From positions 1 through 64,000 of the forward strand of contig JAFRZM010000040.1 of assembly GCA_017442585.1 (NCBI GenBank): a stretch of DNA of 64,000 bases. Reading direction: 5' to 3'. Source of the stretch: Lachnospiraceae bacterium. Lineage in GTDB: Bacteria > Bacillota > Clostridia > Lachnospirales > Lachnospiraceae. Under the pieces are notes generated by a model. The model had not been told where the DNA came from and did no database searches. It was given only the letters and a program-made list of their open reading frames with translations. The position numbers and the translations under genes were made by a program. Positions 15,434-25,351 of the stretch are shown here, one piece after another (position 1 is the stretch's first letter; each line of letters starts with the position of its first letter).

Positions 15434-18070
15434 TCACCTTAACATTCCCTGAAGCCTTGCAAGTTCATTTAATGCATCGATTGGTGTCATGTTCTTTATA
15501 TCAAGAGCTTTTATCTCTTCTTCTACTTTTGAAGGCATCTCACTGAATACTGTATCAAACAATGAAATCTGTCCGTATTCTTCCTTCTTTTCAGGCTTTA
15601 CCGTATCAATCCTATCTGTATTAACCGTTATATCGCTCTCTGAAAGCTTTGCAACAATTTCTTTTGCACGATTGGTAACTTCTTCCGGAACACCCGCAAG
15701 ACGTGCTACCTGTATACCGTAGCTCTTATCAGCACCGCCTTTGACTATCTTACGCAAGAATACTATATCATCTCCGTTTTCTTTTACGGCGATACAGTAG
15801 TTATTTACATCTTTAAGCCTTCCTTCAAGCTCCGTAAGTTCATGATAATGTGTCGCAAAAAGTGTCTTGGCGCCAAGCCTTAACGGATCTGCTATATATT
15901 CTACAACAGCCCATGCAATAGAAAGTCCGTCATATGTACTTGTTCCTCGCCCGATTTCATCAAGGATTATAAGGCTCTTTCTTGTAGCATTTCTTAAAAT
16001 ATTGGCTACTTCAGACATTTCAACCATAAAAGTCGACTGACCGCTCGCAAGATCGTCCGAAGCTCCGACTCTTGTAAATATCTTATCGGATATTGTAATA
16101 TTCGCACTTGATGCAGGAACAAAAGATCCCATCTGTGCCATAAGACAGATAAGTGCAGTCTGCCTCATATATGTTGACTTTCCTGCCATATTCGGACCGG
16201 TTATAATAGAAATTCTCTTGTTTTTATCATCAAGATAAGTATCATTCGGAACGAAAAGATTCTCTTTTACCATCTTTTCAACAACCGGATGGCGACCGTC
16301 TTTAATATCGATGATTCCTTCTTCATTAATCTTCGGTCTTACATAATTATTCTTATCCGCAACATAAGCAAGCGAACATATAGCATCAAGATATGCGATT
16401 GATTTTGCTGTTTTGTGAATACGCTCCACTTCTTTAGCTATATTCTCTCTTATCTCACAGAACAGATGATATTCCATCGAAATAAGACGTTCCTCCGCGG
16501 AAAGAATAGTATCCTCAAGTTCTTTAAGCTCCGGTGTTATAAAGCGCTCACCCGTGGTTAAAGTCTGCTTTCTTATAAAGTAGTCAGGAACCATTAAAAG
16601 ATTGCTGTTTGATACTTCGAAATAGTATCCGAAGACCTTATTGTAACGGACTTTAAGGTTCTTGATCTTTGTTTTTTCTTTTTCTTTGGCTTCAAGCTCG
16701 GATAACCAGCTTTTACCTTCCGTCTTTGCTTTTCTTAATCTGTCAATCTCAGGAACATAGCCTTCCTTGATTATCCCTCCGTCATTTAACGCAAGTGGTG
16801 CATCCTCCGATATTGCATCTTCTATCAAATTCTTGATATCACTTAATGCATCAAGGTTTTCGTCAAGTTCTAAGAAATTTGCATCACCGATACCCGTCAA
16901 ACGCATCTTTATCGGCGGAATCATGCTTATAGAATTCTTAAAAGCTATTAAATCTCGCGGGTTCGCAGATTCATATGTAACCTTACTAACCAGACGCTCA
17001 AGATCGTATACCGGATTTAAGTATTCTCTTATCTCATCTCTTGTTATGATATCCGAATTCAATGTTTCTATCATATCAAGACGCTTATTGATTTCTTCTT
17101 TATCACGAAGCGGTTTCTCGACGAAACTTCTAAGAAGTCTCGCTCCCATTGCGGTTTTGGTTTTATCAAGCACATGAAGAAGAGATCCTCTTTTTTCTTT
17201 CTCGCGCATTGTTTCCACAAGCTCTAAGTTTCTTCTTGATGCCCCATCTATCATCAAATACTTGCCGTTTACATACGTTGTTATCGTACTTATATGTGAT
17301 AATGAATTCTTCTGTGTATCATAAAGATACTTTAATAAAGCGCCGCATGCTATTCGTGCTACCGGATAATCGGTTAATCCAAGTGCATTTTTATTCTTTA
17401 CGTTAAAATGCGTCTCAAGTATATTATTTACGGTATCATCATCAAAATAATAATCATCAAGCGTAGATGTGTTTAAATTAATCCTGTTTCTGATATCGTT
17501 AAGTTCCACGCCGCTTAATAAAAACGCTTCATTTAAGAGTATCTCCGGAGGAGCATACATCATTATCTCGTCCATAAGCGTCTTTTTATCATCAAGCTCG
17601 GTTGTCAGAAAATCGCCTGTCGTTACGTCACATGCAGCGATACCGAATTTATCACCGAAATATACAATACAAAGAATATAGTTATTCTTCGTTTCATCAA
17701 GTGACTGCATACAGGTATTGGTACCCGGGGTCACAACTCTTGTTACTTCTCTTTTTACAAGTCCTTTTGCAGTTTTTGGATCTTCTACCTGATCGCAGAT
17801 TGCAACCTTATATCCCTTTTCGATAAGTTTCGTAAGATAAGCATCAACTGCATGATAAGGAATACCGCACATTGGAGCACGTTCCTCCAATCCGCAGCTT
17901 TTACCTGTTAATGTAAGTTCAAGTTCTCTCGAAACCAGTATTGCATCATCGAAAAACATCTCATAAAAATCGCCAAGTCTGTAAAAGAGTATACAATCCT
18001 TATACTCTTCCTTGGTTTCAAGATAGAGCTTTATCATCGGTGATACTTTTGTAATATCAATTCCTTCCAC
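15434..18070 (-). CDS. mutS: DNA mismatch recognition protein MutS
   Basis: Recognises base mismatches and small loops and starts repair with MutL. The 878-residue length is typical. The N-terminal mismatch motif is DFYEMFFDDA. The ATPase has Walker A GPNMAGKST (625-633), Walker B DEIGRGTSTYDG, and ATHYHELT. The start is GTG at 18070 with GAGGAT about ten bases upstream. Confidence 0.97.
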   Translation of the reverse strand: MEGIDITKVSPMIKLYLETKEEYKDCILFYRLGDFYEMFFDDAILVSRELELTLTGKSCGLEERAPMCGIPYHAVDAYLTKLIEKGYKVAICDQVEDPKTAKGLVKREVTRVVTPGTNTCMQSLDETKNNYILCIVYFGDKFGIAACDVTTGDFLTTELDDKKTLMDEIMMYAPPEILLNEAFLLSGVELNDIRNRINLNTSTLDDYYFDDDTVNNILETHFNVKNKNALGLTDYPVARIACGALLKYLYDTQKNSLSHISTITTYVNGKYLMIDGASRRNLELVETMREKEKRGSLLHVLDKTKTAMGARLLRSFVEKPLRDKEEINKRLDMIETLNSDIITRDEIREYLNPVYDLERLVSKVTYESANPRDLIAFKNSISMIPPIKMRLTGIGDANFLELDENLDALSDIKNLIEDAISEDAPLALNDGGIIKEGYVPEIDRLRKAKTEGKSWLSELEAKEKEKTKIKNLKVRYNKVFGYYFEVSNSNLLMVPDYFIRKQTLTTGERFITPELKELEDTILSAEERLISMEYHLFCEIRENIAKEVERIHKTAKSIAYLDAICSLAYVADKNNYVRPKINEEGIIDIKDGRHPVVEKMVKENLFVPNDTYLDDKNKRISIITGPNMAGKSTYMRQTALICLMAQMGSFVPASSANITISDKIFTRVGASDDLASGQSTFMVEMSEVANILRNATRKSLIILDEIGRGTSTYDGLSIAWAVVEYIADPLRLGAKTLFATHYHELTELEGRLKDVNNYCIAVKENGDDIVFLRKIVKGGADKSYGIQVARLAGVPEEVTNRAKEIVAKLSESDITVNTDRIDTVKPEKKEEYGQISLFDTVFSEMPSKVEEEIKALDIKNMTPIDALNELARLQGMLR

Positions 18071-18074
18071 TTAT

Positions 18075-19682
18075 CTAATCCTCATTAAAAGGCAGGTACA
18101 TTCCCGCTATTCTTTCCGCTATTCTCATTCCGTCCATTGCCGCAGACATTATACCACCTGCATATCCTGCTCCTTCTCCCGCAGGAAAAAGACCTTTTAC
18201 ATTGGACTGTAATTTCTCATCTCGTGTAATTCTTACAGGCGACGAAGTCCTTGATTCAACGCCCGACATTATCATATCTTTTCTGTCAAAGCCTTCTATT
18301 TTTTTACCGAAACTTCTGATTCCCTCTATAAAGGCTTTATTTATATCTTCCGAATATAATTTTCGCAAATTCGTAAATTCATGTACACCCTTTGTATCGG
18401 AAGTATATTCTCCGTACGATACGGAAGGTTTATCATCAACAAAATCATTAAAAAGCTGCTGAGGTATCTTACCGTTACAAAGATCAAACGCTTTCTTTTC
18501 TATCTCTCGTTGAAACTCTATTCCCGAAAGTGGTCCATCTCCTTTAAAATCATCCGGAGTTACGGTAACGATAACCGCGCTATTTGCATTCTTTCCGTCT
18601 CTTTTCTTATAACTCATTCCGTTAACGGCAAGCTTTCCTTCTTCGGAACTTGCATTAACTATAACACCACCCGGGCACATGCAAAACGTATATACACCAC
18701 GGGCATTTTCGGCTGTATGCGTAAGCTTATAGGCCGCTGCAGGAAGGTTTTTATCTATTGCTCCGTATTGTGACTTATCTATAAGTTCCTGCGGATGCTC
18801 GACTCTAAAACCTACAGCAAAAGACTTTGCTTCCATTTTTATATCTTTTTCATATAAGACTTTAAATGTATCCCTGGCACTGTGTCCTATTGCAAGGATT
18901 ACTGTATCTGTATTAATCTTTTCTTTATCGGTTAATACGGCGGTGATTCTGCCATTCTTTATTTCAAAATCATTGACCAGCGTATTAAACCTAAATTCTC
19001 CGCCTGCGTTTTCTATTCGTTTGCGAAAATTAATGAGCACATTAAATAAAACATCAGTACCTATATGTGGTTTGGCATCATACAAGATATCTTCATCCGC
19101 ACCGCATTCATGAAAAATCCTAAGGACTTCTCTTCCTCTTCCGTCCGGATCTTTAACCAGTGTATTAAGCTTTCCGTCCGAAAAGGTGCCTGCACCGCCT
19201 TCACCGAACTGTACATTGGATGAAGTATCAAGTACACCTGTCTCAAAAAACTTATCTACATCGCTTTTTCTTTCTTCAACGCACTTACCGCGTTCCAGAA
19301 TTATTGGCTTATATCCGTGTATCGAAAGCTCATATGCTGCAAAAAGTCCGCATGGTCCCGCACCTATAATAACGGGACGGGTATTTAACTTATCCCTGTT
19401 TTCATTTATTTCCCTATTGAAGTTATAAGGCGTATCTTTATAAATACTTACTCTTTTTTCTTTTTCTATTATTTTTTTGATGCTCTTTGTATTTTCATTT
19501 GCAAGCGAAACATGTACCTGATAGATGTAAAAAATCGAAGGCTTTTTCCTTGCATCCAAAGAGCGCTTATCTACGATAAGCGACTTTATATCTTCGATAT
19601 TAACTTTTAAGATAGATGCGACTCTTTTTAAAAGCGCATCTTCTTTTCCTACTTCAAGTTTAATATCAACAATCTTAAGCAT
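18075..19682 (-). CDS. FAD-dependent dehydrogenase, COG2509 type
   Basis: Predicted flavoprotein oxidoreductase of unknown substrate. The 535-residue protein has an N-terminal 80-residue extension with a KRVASILKV segment typical of this family, then the FAD Rossmann motif IIGAGPCGLFAAYEL near residue 100, NVQFGEGGAGTFSDGKL, and the C-terminal FAD-contact GAGYAGGIMSAAMDGMR. The start overlaps the stop of the next upstream flavoprotein gene by 8 bp, so the pair are co-translated. It is usually annotated only as an uncharacterised FAD-dependent dehydrogenase. Confidence 0.88.
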   Translation of the reverse strand: MLKIVDIKLEVGKEDALLKRVASILKVNIEDIKSLIVDKRSLDARKKPSIFYIYQVHVSLANENTKSIKKIIEKEKRVSIYKDTPYNFNREINENRDKLNTRPVIIGAGPCGLFAAYELSIHGYKPIILERGKCVEERKSDVDKFFETGVLDTSSNVQFGEGGAGTFSDGKLNTLVKDPDGRGREVLRIFHECGADEDILYDAKPHIGTDVLFNVLINFRKRIENAGGEFRFNTLVNDFEIKNGRITAVLTDKEKINTDTVILAIGHSARDTFKVLYEKDIKMEAKSFAVGFRVEHPQELIDKSQYGAIDKNLPAAAYKLTHTAENARGVYTFCMCPGGVIVNASSEEGKLAVNGMSYKKRDGKNANSAVIVTVTPDDFKGDGPLSGIEFQREIEKKAFDLCNGKIPQQLFNDFVDDKPSVSYGEYTSDTKGVHEFTNLRKLYSEDINKAFIEGIRSFGKKIEGFDRKDMIMSGVESRTSSPVRITRDEKLQSNVKGLFPAGEGAGYAGGIMSAAMDGMRIAERIAGMYLPFNED

Positions 19683-20901
19683 CTATCTTACCTGCATTTA
19701 AACCTGCCAAATATCCTGACGACCATGCCCACTGAAGATTATATCCTCCGCACATTCCGTCTATATCCATTACTTCACCCGCAAAGAATAAGTTCTTTAC
19801 AAGCTTTGACTCCATAGTCTTCTCATCTATCTCGCCTAACGCCACTCCGCCCGCACAAACCTGCGCATCTGCAAAATCTCTCGTACCTGTTATCTTAATC
19901 TTAAAATCCTTAATAACGCGGATGACTAATTTTATCTCGGCATCCTTAAGCGTTACTGCGCTTTTACCTCTTACACGCGCTCTGTCTGTAATTACCGGTA
20001 TCAGCTTATCCGGTATAAGCCCGATAAGAAAGCTTTCTATGTCGCGTTCCGCATTAATATTCTTAATTCTTTCTTTGAAATCGGCGTAAATCTCATCTTC
20101 CGTCGCTTCCTTAAAAAGATCGAGAGAAACGCATACTTTCTTATTCTCTTTTAACGCATATGAAACGTATCTGCTTGACTGAAATGTAACTATACCCGAT
20201 AATCCATCCGCAAGGAATAAACTCTCACCTTTATCGGCAAAAACTTCCTTCTCATCAACATATAATCTTAAAGCTACATCTGCACGAATTCCTGCAACGC
20301 TTTTCAAAAATGAATCTGTAGCCTTCAACTGTACAAGTGCCGGCACAACATCTACCATCTTATGGCCGAACTTTTCAATATATTGAAAGGCACTTCCGTC
20401 GCATCCTGTTTTTCTTCCTGCAAGAAGTCCTGTCGCAATAATAAGCTTCTTAGCTTTTACCTCCTGCTTTGAAAGCTTAATTACGAAACCTTCTTCATTG
20501 TTAATATCTTTAACTTCATCAAAGTATACATGTATTCTAAGTGCTCGTATTTCTTCTCTAAGAGCCTGCGCCACGCTTGATGCCTGTTCGCTATACGGAT
20601 AATAATATCCGTTTTTCTCTTTTGGAATTATTCCAAGTTCCTTGAAGAATTTCAAAGTCTTATCTACACCGAATACACTTAAAGCATAATCCGTAAAAGA
20701 CGGATTACTTCCACGATAAAAGCATCTATCCATAACCTTATTGGTAAAATTGCATTTACCGTTTCCTGTGGACAGAATTTTCTTACCCAATATGTCATTA
20801 TGCTCTACTATTGTGACATCGCTGCCGATACGTGCCGCGGTTATCGCCGCCATCATACCGGAAGCACCGCCGCCAAGTACAAGTACATCCGTATTTTTCA
20901 T
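19675..20901 (-). CDS. BaiN/HI0933-family flavoprotein
   Basis: Predicted NAD(P)/FAD-dependent oxidoreductase of the HI0933/YtfP family, which includes BaiN-type proteins; no substrate is proved for this one. The 408-residue protein has the N-terminal FAD motif LGGGASGMMAAITAA (9-23), STGNGKCNFTN, the CAGGVALGEID signature, and the C-terminal GEVMDIDGMCGGYNLQWAWS. It lies between the flippase gene (8-bp gap) and the COG2509 flavoprotein gene (8-bp overlap). Confidence 0.88.
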   Translation of the reverse strand: MKNTDVLVLGGGASGMMAAITAARIGSDVTIVEHNDILGKKILSTGNGKCNFTNKVMDRCFYRGSNPSFTDYALSVFGVDKTLKFFKELGIIPKEKNGYYYPYSEQASSVAQALREEIRALRIHVYFDEVKDINNEEGFVIKLSKQEVKAKKLIIATGLLAGRKTGCDGSAFQYIEKFGHKMVDVVPALVQLKATDSFLKSVAGIRADVALRLYVDEKEVFADKGESLFLADGLSGIVTFQSSRYVSYALKENKKVCVSLDLFKEATEDEIYADFKERIKNINAERDIESFLIGLIPDKLIPVITDRARVRGKSAVTLKDAEIKLVIRVIKDFKIKITGTRDFADAQVCAGGVALGEIDEKTMESKLVKNLFFAGEVMDIDGMCGGYNLQWAWSSGYLAGLNAGKIDA

Positions 20902-20909
20902 AATAATCC

Positions 20910-22565
20910 TTATCTTATCAAATGAAGTTTCTTCGATATCTTAAGCAAAACATGTCCCTTAGGGAATCTAAGCATCTCTTCTTCATTTAAGCCTTTAAGC
21001 AATATAAGGAAGAAGAAATAAACTACAGCACCGACAAATATTGAAATGACGGTCCATATCTTTCCGATAGGATAAACCATCATAAGACCCTTATATGTGA
21101 AATATACCGCCGCACCCATTATAGCCGCACATATTCCCGGAATTATAAAGGTCCTCACAACTTCCTGTTTATATCTAAGATGCCTTTTAATCGATATACC
21201 GTTAAGGATGCACATTAAAAATGCGTAAAAGGTATTTGCGTAAACTACCGCATAAATATTAAGCTTTAATCCATACATAAGTCCCACAAGCAATATACAG
21301 TGAAGGACAAGCGCAATTACTGCATTCTTAACAGGTTCGTTAAGGCGGTTGATTCCCTGTAAGATACCATTCGACAATGTCGAAAGCGAATAAAACGCAA
21401 CCGAAATTGAACCTGCTATAAGTATATTTCTCGTAAGTTCTCTTGAATCATTAAACAAAAGCTGCATTATAGGTGATGCAAGCACTGCTATACCGACTAC
21501 GCATGGAATTGCTATAACCATTACAAATCTTGTCGCCTGATATGTCTTTACTCTTGCAGTCCTGATATCTTTTTTCGCGAAAGCACCGGTAAGTTCAGGA
21601 ACGGTTGATGCCGCCATCGCAGCCGCTATAGCTAAAGGCACGTTTATAAGAACCTTATACTTACCTGTATAAACTCCCCAGAAAGTATCGATATCTTTAG
21701 CACTGTAGTTTTGTAAAACGCTGATATTCTTAAAAATAGCCTGATCTATAATACCGCTTATGTTATAAATAGTTGTACTTAAAAGTACGGGTACAATCGT
21801 CAATATAAGAGTTTTTACAAGATATCCGTACGGTACTGTTTCGGTATTTTTCTGCTTCTTTGAGAGTACCGAAAGCGCAGGTACAAAGAGGAAAAATATA
21901 AATAATATAAACAACAATCCCGCCAATGCACCCATTGTGGTACCGAAAGTTCCACCTGCCGCACCGAATGCAGCAGCATACTCTTCTTCATTACCGAGCA
22001 CGGCACCGATCTTTAATCCTCGCTGATAGAGTATATAGGCAAAAGCGACACTCACTATAGCATTTACTATCTGTTCAATTATCTGTGAAAATGCAGTAGG
22101 CACCATAGTTCCCATACCTTGGAACAAACCTCTTAATACACCCATTATTGATAGTATTATAAGAGCCGGTGCAAGAATCAAAAGTGCATATACAGCTAAA
22201 GGAGTCTTTAATATATTGGTTATGGTTGAGGCACCGAAAAATACGATTAAAGCCGCAATTATACCGCTTGTAAGCGAAAGTACAAGTGCAGACTTATAAA
22301 TTCTTCTTACGGTCTTATAATCGCCTACAGCCTTATAACCCGATATGAATTTTGACACCGCTGTCGGAAGTGAGTATGACGAAATAAGCAACATGATATT
22401 ATATACCTCAAATGCTGAGGAATAATAACTGTTACCTCTGTCCCCTATGATTTCCGTCATGGGAAGTCTGTATAATAATCCAATAATTCTTGAGGCTATT
22501 GAAGCTATTGCAAGGATTGAACCTTGAACCAGAAACTCTGAACCTCTCTTCTTCTTCGGTGCCAT
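20910..22565 (-). CDS. MOP-superfamily flippase, SpoVB/MurJ-like
   Basis: Polytopic membrane protein of the MATE/MOP exporter superfamily, probably flipping a lipid-linked cell-wall or polysaccharide precursor. The 551-residue protein has about 14 hydrophobic segments. Polysaccharide-biosynthesis signatures include ASRIIGLLYRLPMTEIIGDRG-like sequence at the N-terminus and GILQGINRLNEPVKNA near residue 400. SpoVB, YtgP and amphipathic lipid II flippases all fit; the sequence alone does not decide between them. Neighbouring cell-wall genes favour a peptidoglycan role. Confidence 0.82.
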   Translation of the reverse strand: MAPKKKRGSEFLVQGSILAIASIASRIIGLLYRLPMTEIIGDRGNSYYSSAFEVYNIMLLISSYSLPTAVSKFISGYKAVGDYKTVRRIYKSALVLSLTSGIIAALIVFFGASTITNILKTPLAVYALLILAPALIILSIMGVLRGLFQGMGTMVPTAFSQIIEQIVNAIVSVAFAYILYQRGLKIGAVLGNEEEYAAAFGAAGGTFGTTMGALAGLLFILFIFFLFVPALSVLSKKQKNTETVPYGYLVKTLILTIVPVLLSTTIYNISGIIDQAIFKNISVLQNYSAKDIDTFWGVYTGKYKVLINVPLAIAAAMAASTVPELTGAFAKKDIRTARVKTYQATRFVMVIAIPCVVGIAVLASPIMQLLFNDSRELTRNILIAGSISVAFYSLSTLSNGILQGINRLNEPVKNAVIALVLHCILLVGLMYGLKLNIYAVVYANTFYAFLMCILNGISIKRHLRYKQEVVRTFIIPGICAAIMGAAVYFTYKGLMMVYPIGKIWTVISIFVGAVVYFFFLILLKGLNEEEMLRFPKGHVLLKISKKLHLIR

Positions 22566-22575
22566 AATCTATTTC

Positions 22576-23673
22576 CTAATTAAATTTAATATTATTCTTG
22601 TTCTTTTCGTTAACCAAAAGCACCCATGTCTTTCCACGGTTAAGCTTAATCTCAGATCCGTCGCTCATGTAATAATGTGTTGTTTTAAACTCGGAATCTT
22701 TCTTCCATGTAATCGGAACTACCTTTCCGTTTGTCACAAAATAACCTTCACCGGATCCTACAGTTTTAATCTTAAGCGATTCCTTATCATCAAAATACGA
22801 AATGCTTACAAGCTCTATTATGATATTCGTGCAGGTTAATTGCTCACCTGTCTCCTGATCGATATGCTTATCCTTATACTGGAATCTGTAATAAAGCCTA
22901 TCATCCGCATTATAAGTAAAATATGGTGCATCAACCTGATATCCCGGCGTAACCTTTAATGCGTCTTCACCTTCATCAAGAGTGTTAATCGTATCAAGAT
23001 CCGCAAATAAGAAATGATCAATGTGACTTTCAGGGTATTCCACACCGTAGTTTTTATCAGCAAATGCATAAATCTTTTCGCCCTTTGCATAAGCATTGTG
23101 CGGTGCTTTCCTATCCTTTGTTCTATAATAGCACTCACCGGATGCACCCTTTAAACCATTGATATTAAGGACTTCTTTTCTGGCCAAAGTGTCTTTTGCA
23201 TACTTACTCTGACCAAAGTGAGAATAAAGCGCATCATATTCTGCTGCAAAGTGACAGAAATAATATCTGCACGATCTACAAGGTCCAATCTTATCAATCT
23301 CTTTATATCCTTCGATTATAGACATAAGTCTTGTAATACCGCCCTCAACAGGAATCTCATATACGATTGATGCTGACCCTATACCGCTTTGCGGTGCTGC
23401 AGACTTAGTGTTGCCCATCATTATGGCAAGCGGACGATATTTAACGACATCTTCATCTACGTATAAACCTGTAAGTGGGCTTAAAGCCTCACCTTCATGA
23501 TTGTCTTCTTCAACGAGATCTTCTTCCGGTTCGCTCTCATCACTATTATCCGCTACAGCATTATCAATTTTGTCCGGTGCGATAACATTCTCGTCTTTCT
23601 TGTCATTACATGCCGTAAGTGACAGCACAAGACATAAAAGAAGTAACACACCTAAAACTTTTAACTTTCTCAT
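22576..23673 (-). CDS. yerB: DUF3048 lipoprotein, YerB-like
   Basis: Secreted lipoprotein of unknown biochemical role. The 365-residue protein has a lipoprotein signal (lipobox LTAC, near residue 22), an acidic low-complexity linker (about 30-60, DNSDESEPEEDLVEEDN), and the DUF3048 domain with PLAIMMGN, SIVYEIPVEGGITRLM and GPCRSCRYYF. The C-terminal DUF3048_C part includes GKTWVLLV. The start has AAAGGGG upstream. It sits between ybeY and the flippase gene. Confidence 0.85.
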   Translation of the reverse strand: MRKLKVLGVLLLLCLVLSLTACNDKKDENVIAPDKIDNAVADNSDESEPEEDLVEEDNHEGEALSPLTGLYVDEDVVKYRPLAIMMGNTKSAAPQSGIGSASIVYEIPVEGGITRLMSIIEGYKEIDKIGPCRSCRYYFCHFAAEYDALYSHFGQSKYAKDTLARKEVLNINGLKGASGECYYRTKDRKAPHNAYAKGEKIYAFADKNYGVEYPESHIDHFLFADLDTINTLDEGEDALKVTPGYQVDAPYFTYNADDRLYYRFQYKDKHIDQETGEQLTCTNIIIELVSISYFDDKESLKIKTVGSGEGYFVTNGKVVPITWKKDSEFKTTHYYMSDGSEIKLNRGKTWVLLVNEKNKNNIKFN

Positions 23674-23688
23674 TTCCCTAAAACCCCT

Positions 23689-24183
23689 TTATCTTTCTAT
23701 ATTTATCAAAGACATGATTTCTTTTTGCTTTGAAAACATCTCTTTTTCGTCATCTTCGGTCATATGATCGTATGAAAGAAGATGAAGCATACTGTGGCAA
23801 ATTAAAAATGCATACTCTCTTAAAATTGAATGACCGTATTCTTCTGCCTGCTCTTTTGCTCTTTTAAGGCAGATTACTATATCGCCTAATATTACTTCTC
23901 CGGTATCCGGATTAAAATACGAATCATCATTTTCTATAAAATCATATTCACCGCGTGTGGGATAATCAATAAACGGGAACGACAACACATCAGTAACCTT
24001 ATCTATACCGCGGTTTTCTTTGTTTATTTCTTTAATGCTCTCTTCATCTGTAAGAGTAATATCAACTTCGACCTCAAACGGGAATTTCTCATAGTCCAAA
24101 ACTCCCTCAATAACTTTCTTTGCAATTTCTTCAAACGAGAAATCGAAGCTTATATCCGTTTCATTATAAAGATCAACCGTCAT
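23689..24183 (-). CDS. ybeY: Endoribonuclease YbeY
   Basis: Metal-dependent RNase involved in 16S rRNA 3'-end maturation and ribosome quality control. The 164-residue protein has the zinc triad in HSMLHLLSYDH (His130, His134, His140) and the TDVLSFPF motif (64-71). The start overlaps the PgpH-like stop by 11 bp. The phoH-pgpH-ybeY order is typical of Firmicutes. The usual downstream dgkA/cdd/era genes are absent here. Confidence 0.95.
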   Translation of the reverse strand: MTVDLYNETDISFDFSFEEIAKKVIEGVLDYEKFPFEVEVDITLTDEESIKEINKENRGIDKVTDVLSFPFIDYPTRGEYDFIENDDSYFNPDTGEVILGDIVICLKRAKEQAEEYGHSILREYAFLICHSMLHLLSYDHMTEDDEKEMFSKQKEIMSLINIER

Positions 24184-25351
24184 AATCAGATAACTCCTCT
24201 GCCAGGTAATCTCTTGCCTTAATGAATGAATTCATTGATAAGCCGCTCTCGTCTAAGATTCCCGTCTTTGACATATCATTCATCATAGCCATAATAGTAA
24301 GATTAATCGGCACTTCCTCCCTTACCCTACTTGGAAGTGTCGTAAGTATATGATCCGCTATTTCTATAACAGCACCTTCTCTCGAAAAGATCGGACGCTT
24401 AATTCCTTTATATGCGGATAATATATCTATTACCTCTCCCGGAAGATCGTTTTTTCTTCCGAGATCAAGCGCGAACTCTATTGGATCGTCCTCGTCATTA
24501 TCACACATTGCATAATAAAAACCCGCAATGGTAGATACTTCAACATCCGCTTTTATATGTTTTGCAAGTCTAGACGATAAAAGTCCTACTTTTCTCGCAT
24601 GATTATACTTTTCAACAGAAGCATTTTTCATCAAAAGCACAAGCGGGAACTTATCATTTAAGACATATTCCATGGATAACGGTTTTACAGGTTTATCCAG
24701 TTTATCCAGTAAGATGAAATAAACCTGAATTACAAGCACATTTATAAACGCAATAACTATATTATTCACCAGTAACTTATAATCTGTAGTTCTTCCGTTA
24801 ATATACTGCAAAAGGTAAAGGAGCGTTACCGGAAGCATGAACTCCGCAAAAATCAGGTAAAAGCGAAATCTTTCACGCTTTAAGGCGAAACTTAACATTC
24901 CTCCGAAAAGTCCCATAATAAGATATATAGCAATCTCATAAACCGAACATCTGTAAACTACTGCAAAAAACACACAGTAATACATCGTGAGTATAATACC
25001 CGAATTAAACGGCATTACCATGCAAAAGGCAATTCCGACAGCCATATATATCGGACAATCAATTACAAATCCAGCTACAACGGCACTTATTACGAAAAAC
25101 ACGCAATATACAATTGCCATCTTTGATATATCATGATGTATATTCTTAATTGACTGACTGAATGAATAATTATACTCAAACGAAAAGATAAATGTTGCCA
25201 AAAACAAAAGACAGAATACCGTAAGTATCACTACATCTTTAAGTTCAAAAAGCTTAAGGAAATAATACGTAACTGCAGCTACTATCGAAGGCAATGCCAT
25301 AGCCGCAATCTTTAACTTATCCCCGTTGCTTATATTATCTCTGATTCTCAT
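24173..25351 (-). CDS. PgpH-like 7TM protein with a degenerate HD domain
   Basis: It sits where Firmicutes encode PgpH, the 7TM-HD phosphodiesterase that hydrolyses cyclic di-AMP. The 392-residue protein keeps six or seven membrane helices (about residues 15-215) and a cytoplasmic domain aligning with PgpH (first histidine at YNHARKVG, His251). The defining YYHDIGK reads YYAMCDN (279-285), so the His-Asp metal pair is gone, and the later HHG motif reads AYKG (313-316). The large extracellular domain of PgpH is also missing. It overlaps phoH by 4 bp and ybeY by 11 bp. Catalysis seems lost; a nucleotide-sensing or scaffold role is speculation. Confidence 0.82.
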   Translation of the reverse strand: MRIRDNISNGDKLKIAAMALPSIVAAVTYYFLKLFELKDVVILTVFCLLFLATFIFSFEYNYSFSQSIKNIHHDISKMAIVYCVFFVISAVVAGFVIDCPIYMAVGIAFCMVMPFNSGIILTMYYCVFFAVVYRCSVYEIAIYLIMGLFGGMLSFALKRERFRFYLIFAEFMLPVTLLYLLQYINGRTTDYKLLVNNIVIAFINVLVIQVYFILLDKLDKPVKPLSMEYVLNDKFPLVLLMKNASVEKYNHARKVGLLSSRLAKHIKADVEVSTIAGFYYAMCDNDEDDPIEFALDLGRKNDLPGEVIDILSAYKGIKRPIFSREGAVIEIADHILTTLPSRVREEVPINLTIMAMMNDMSKTGILDESGLSMNSFIKARDYLAEELSDYDG

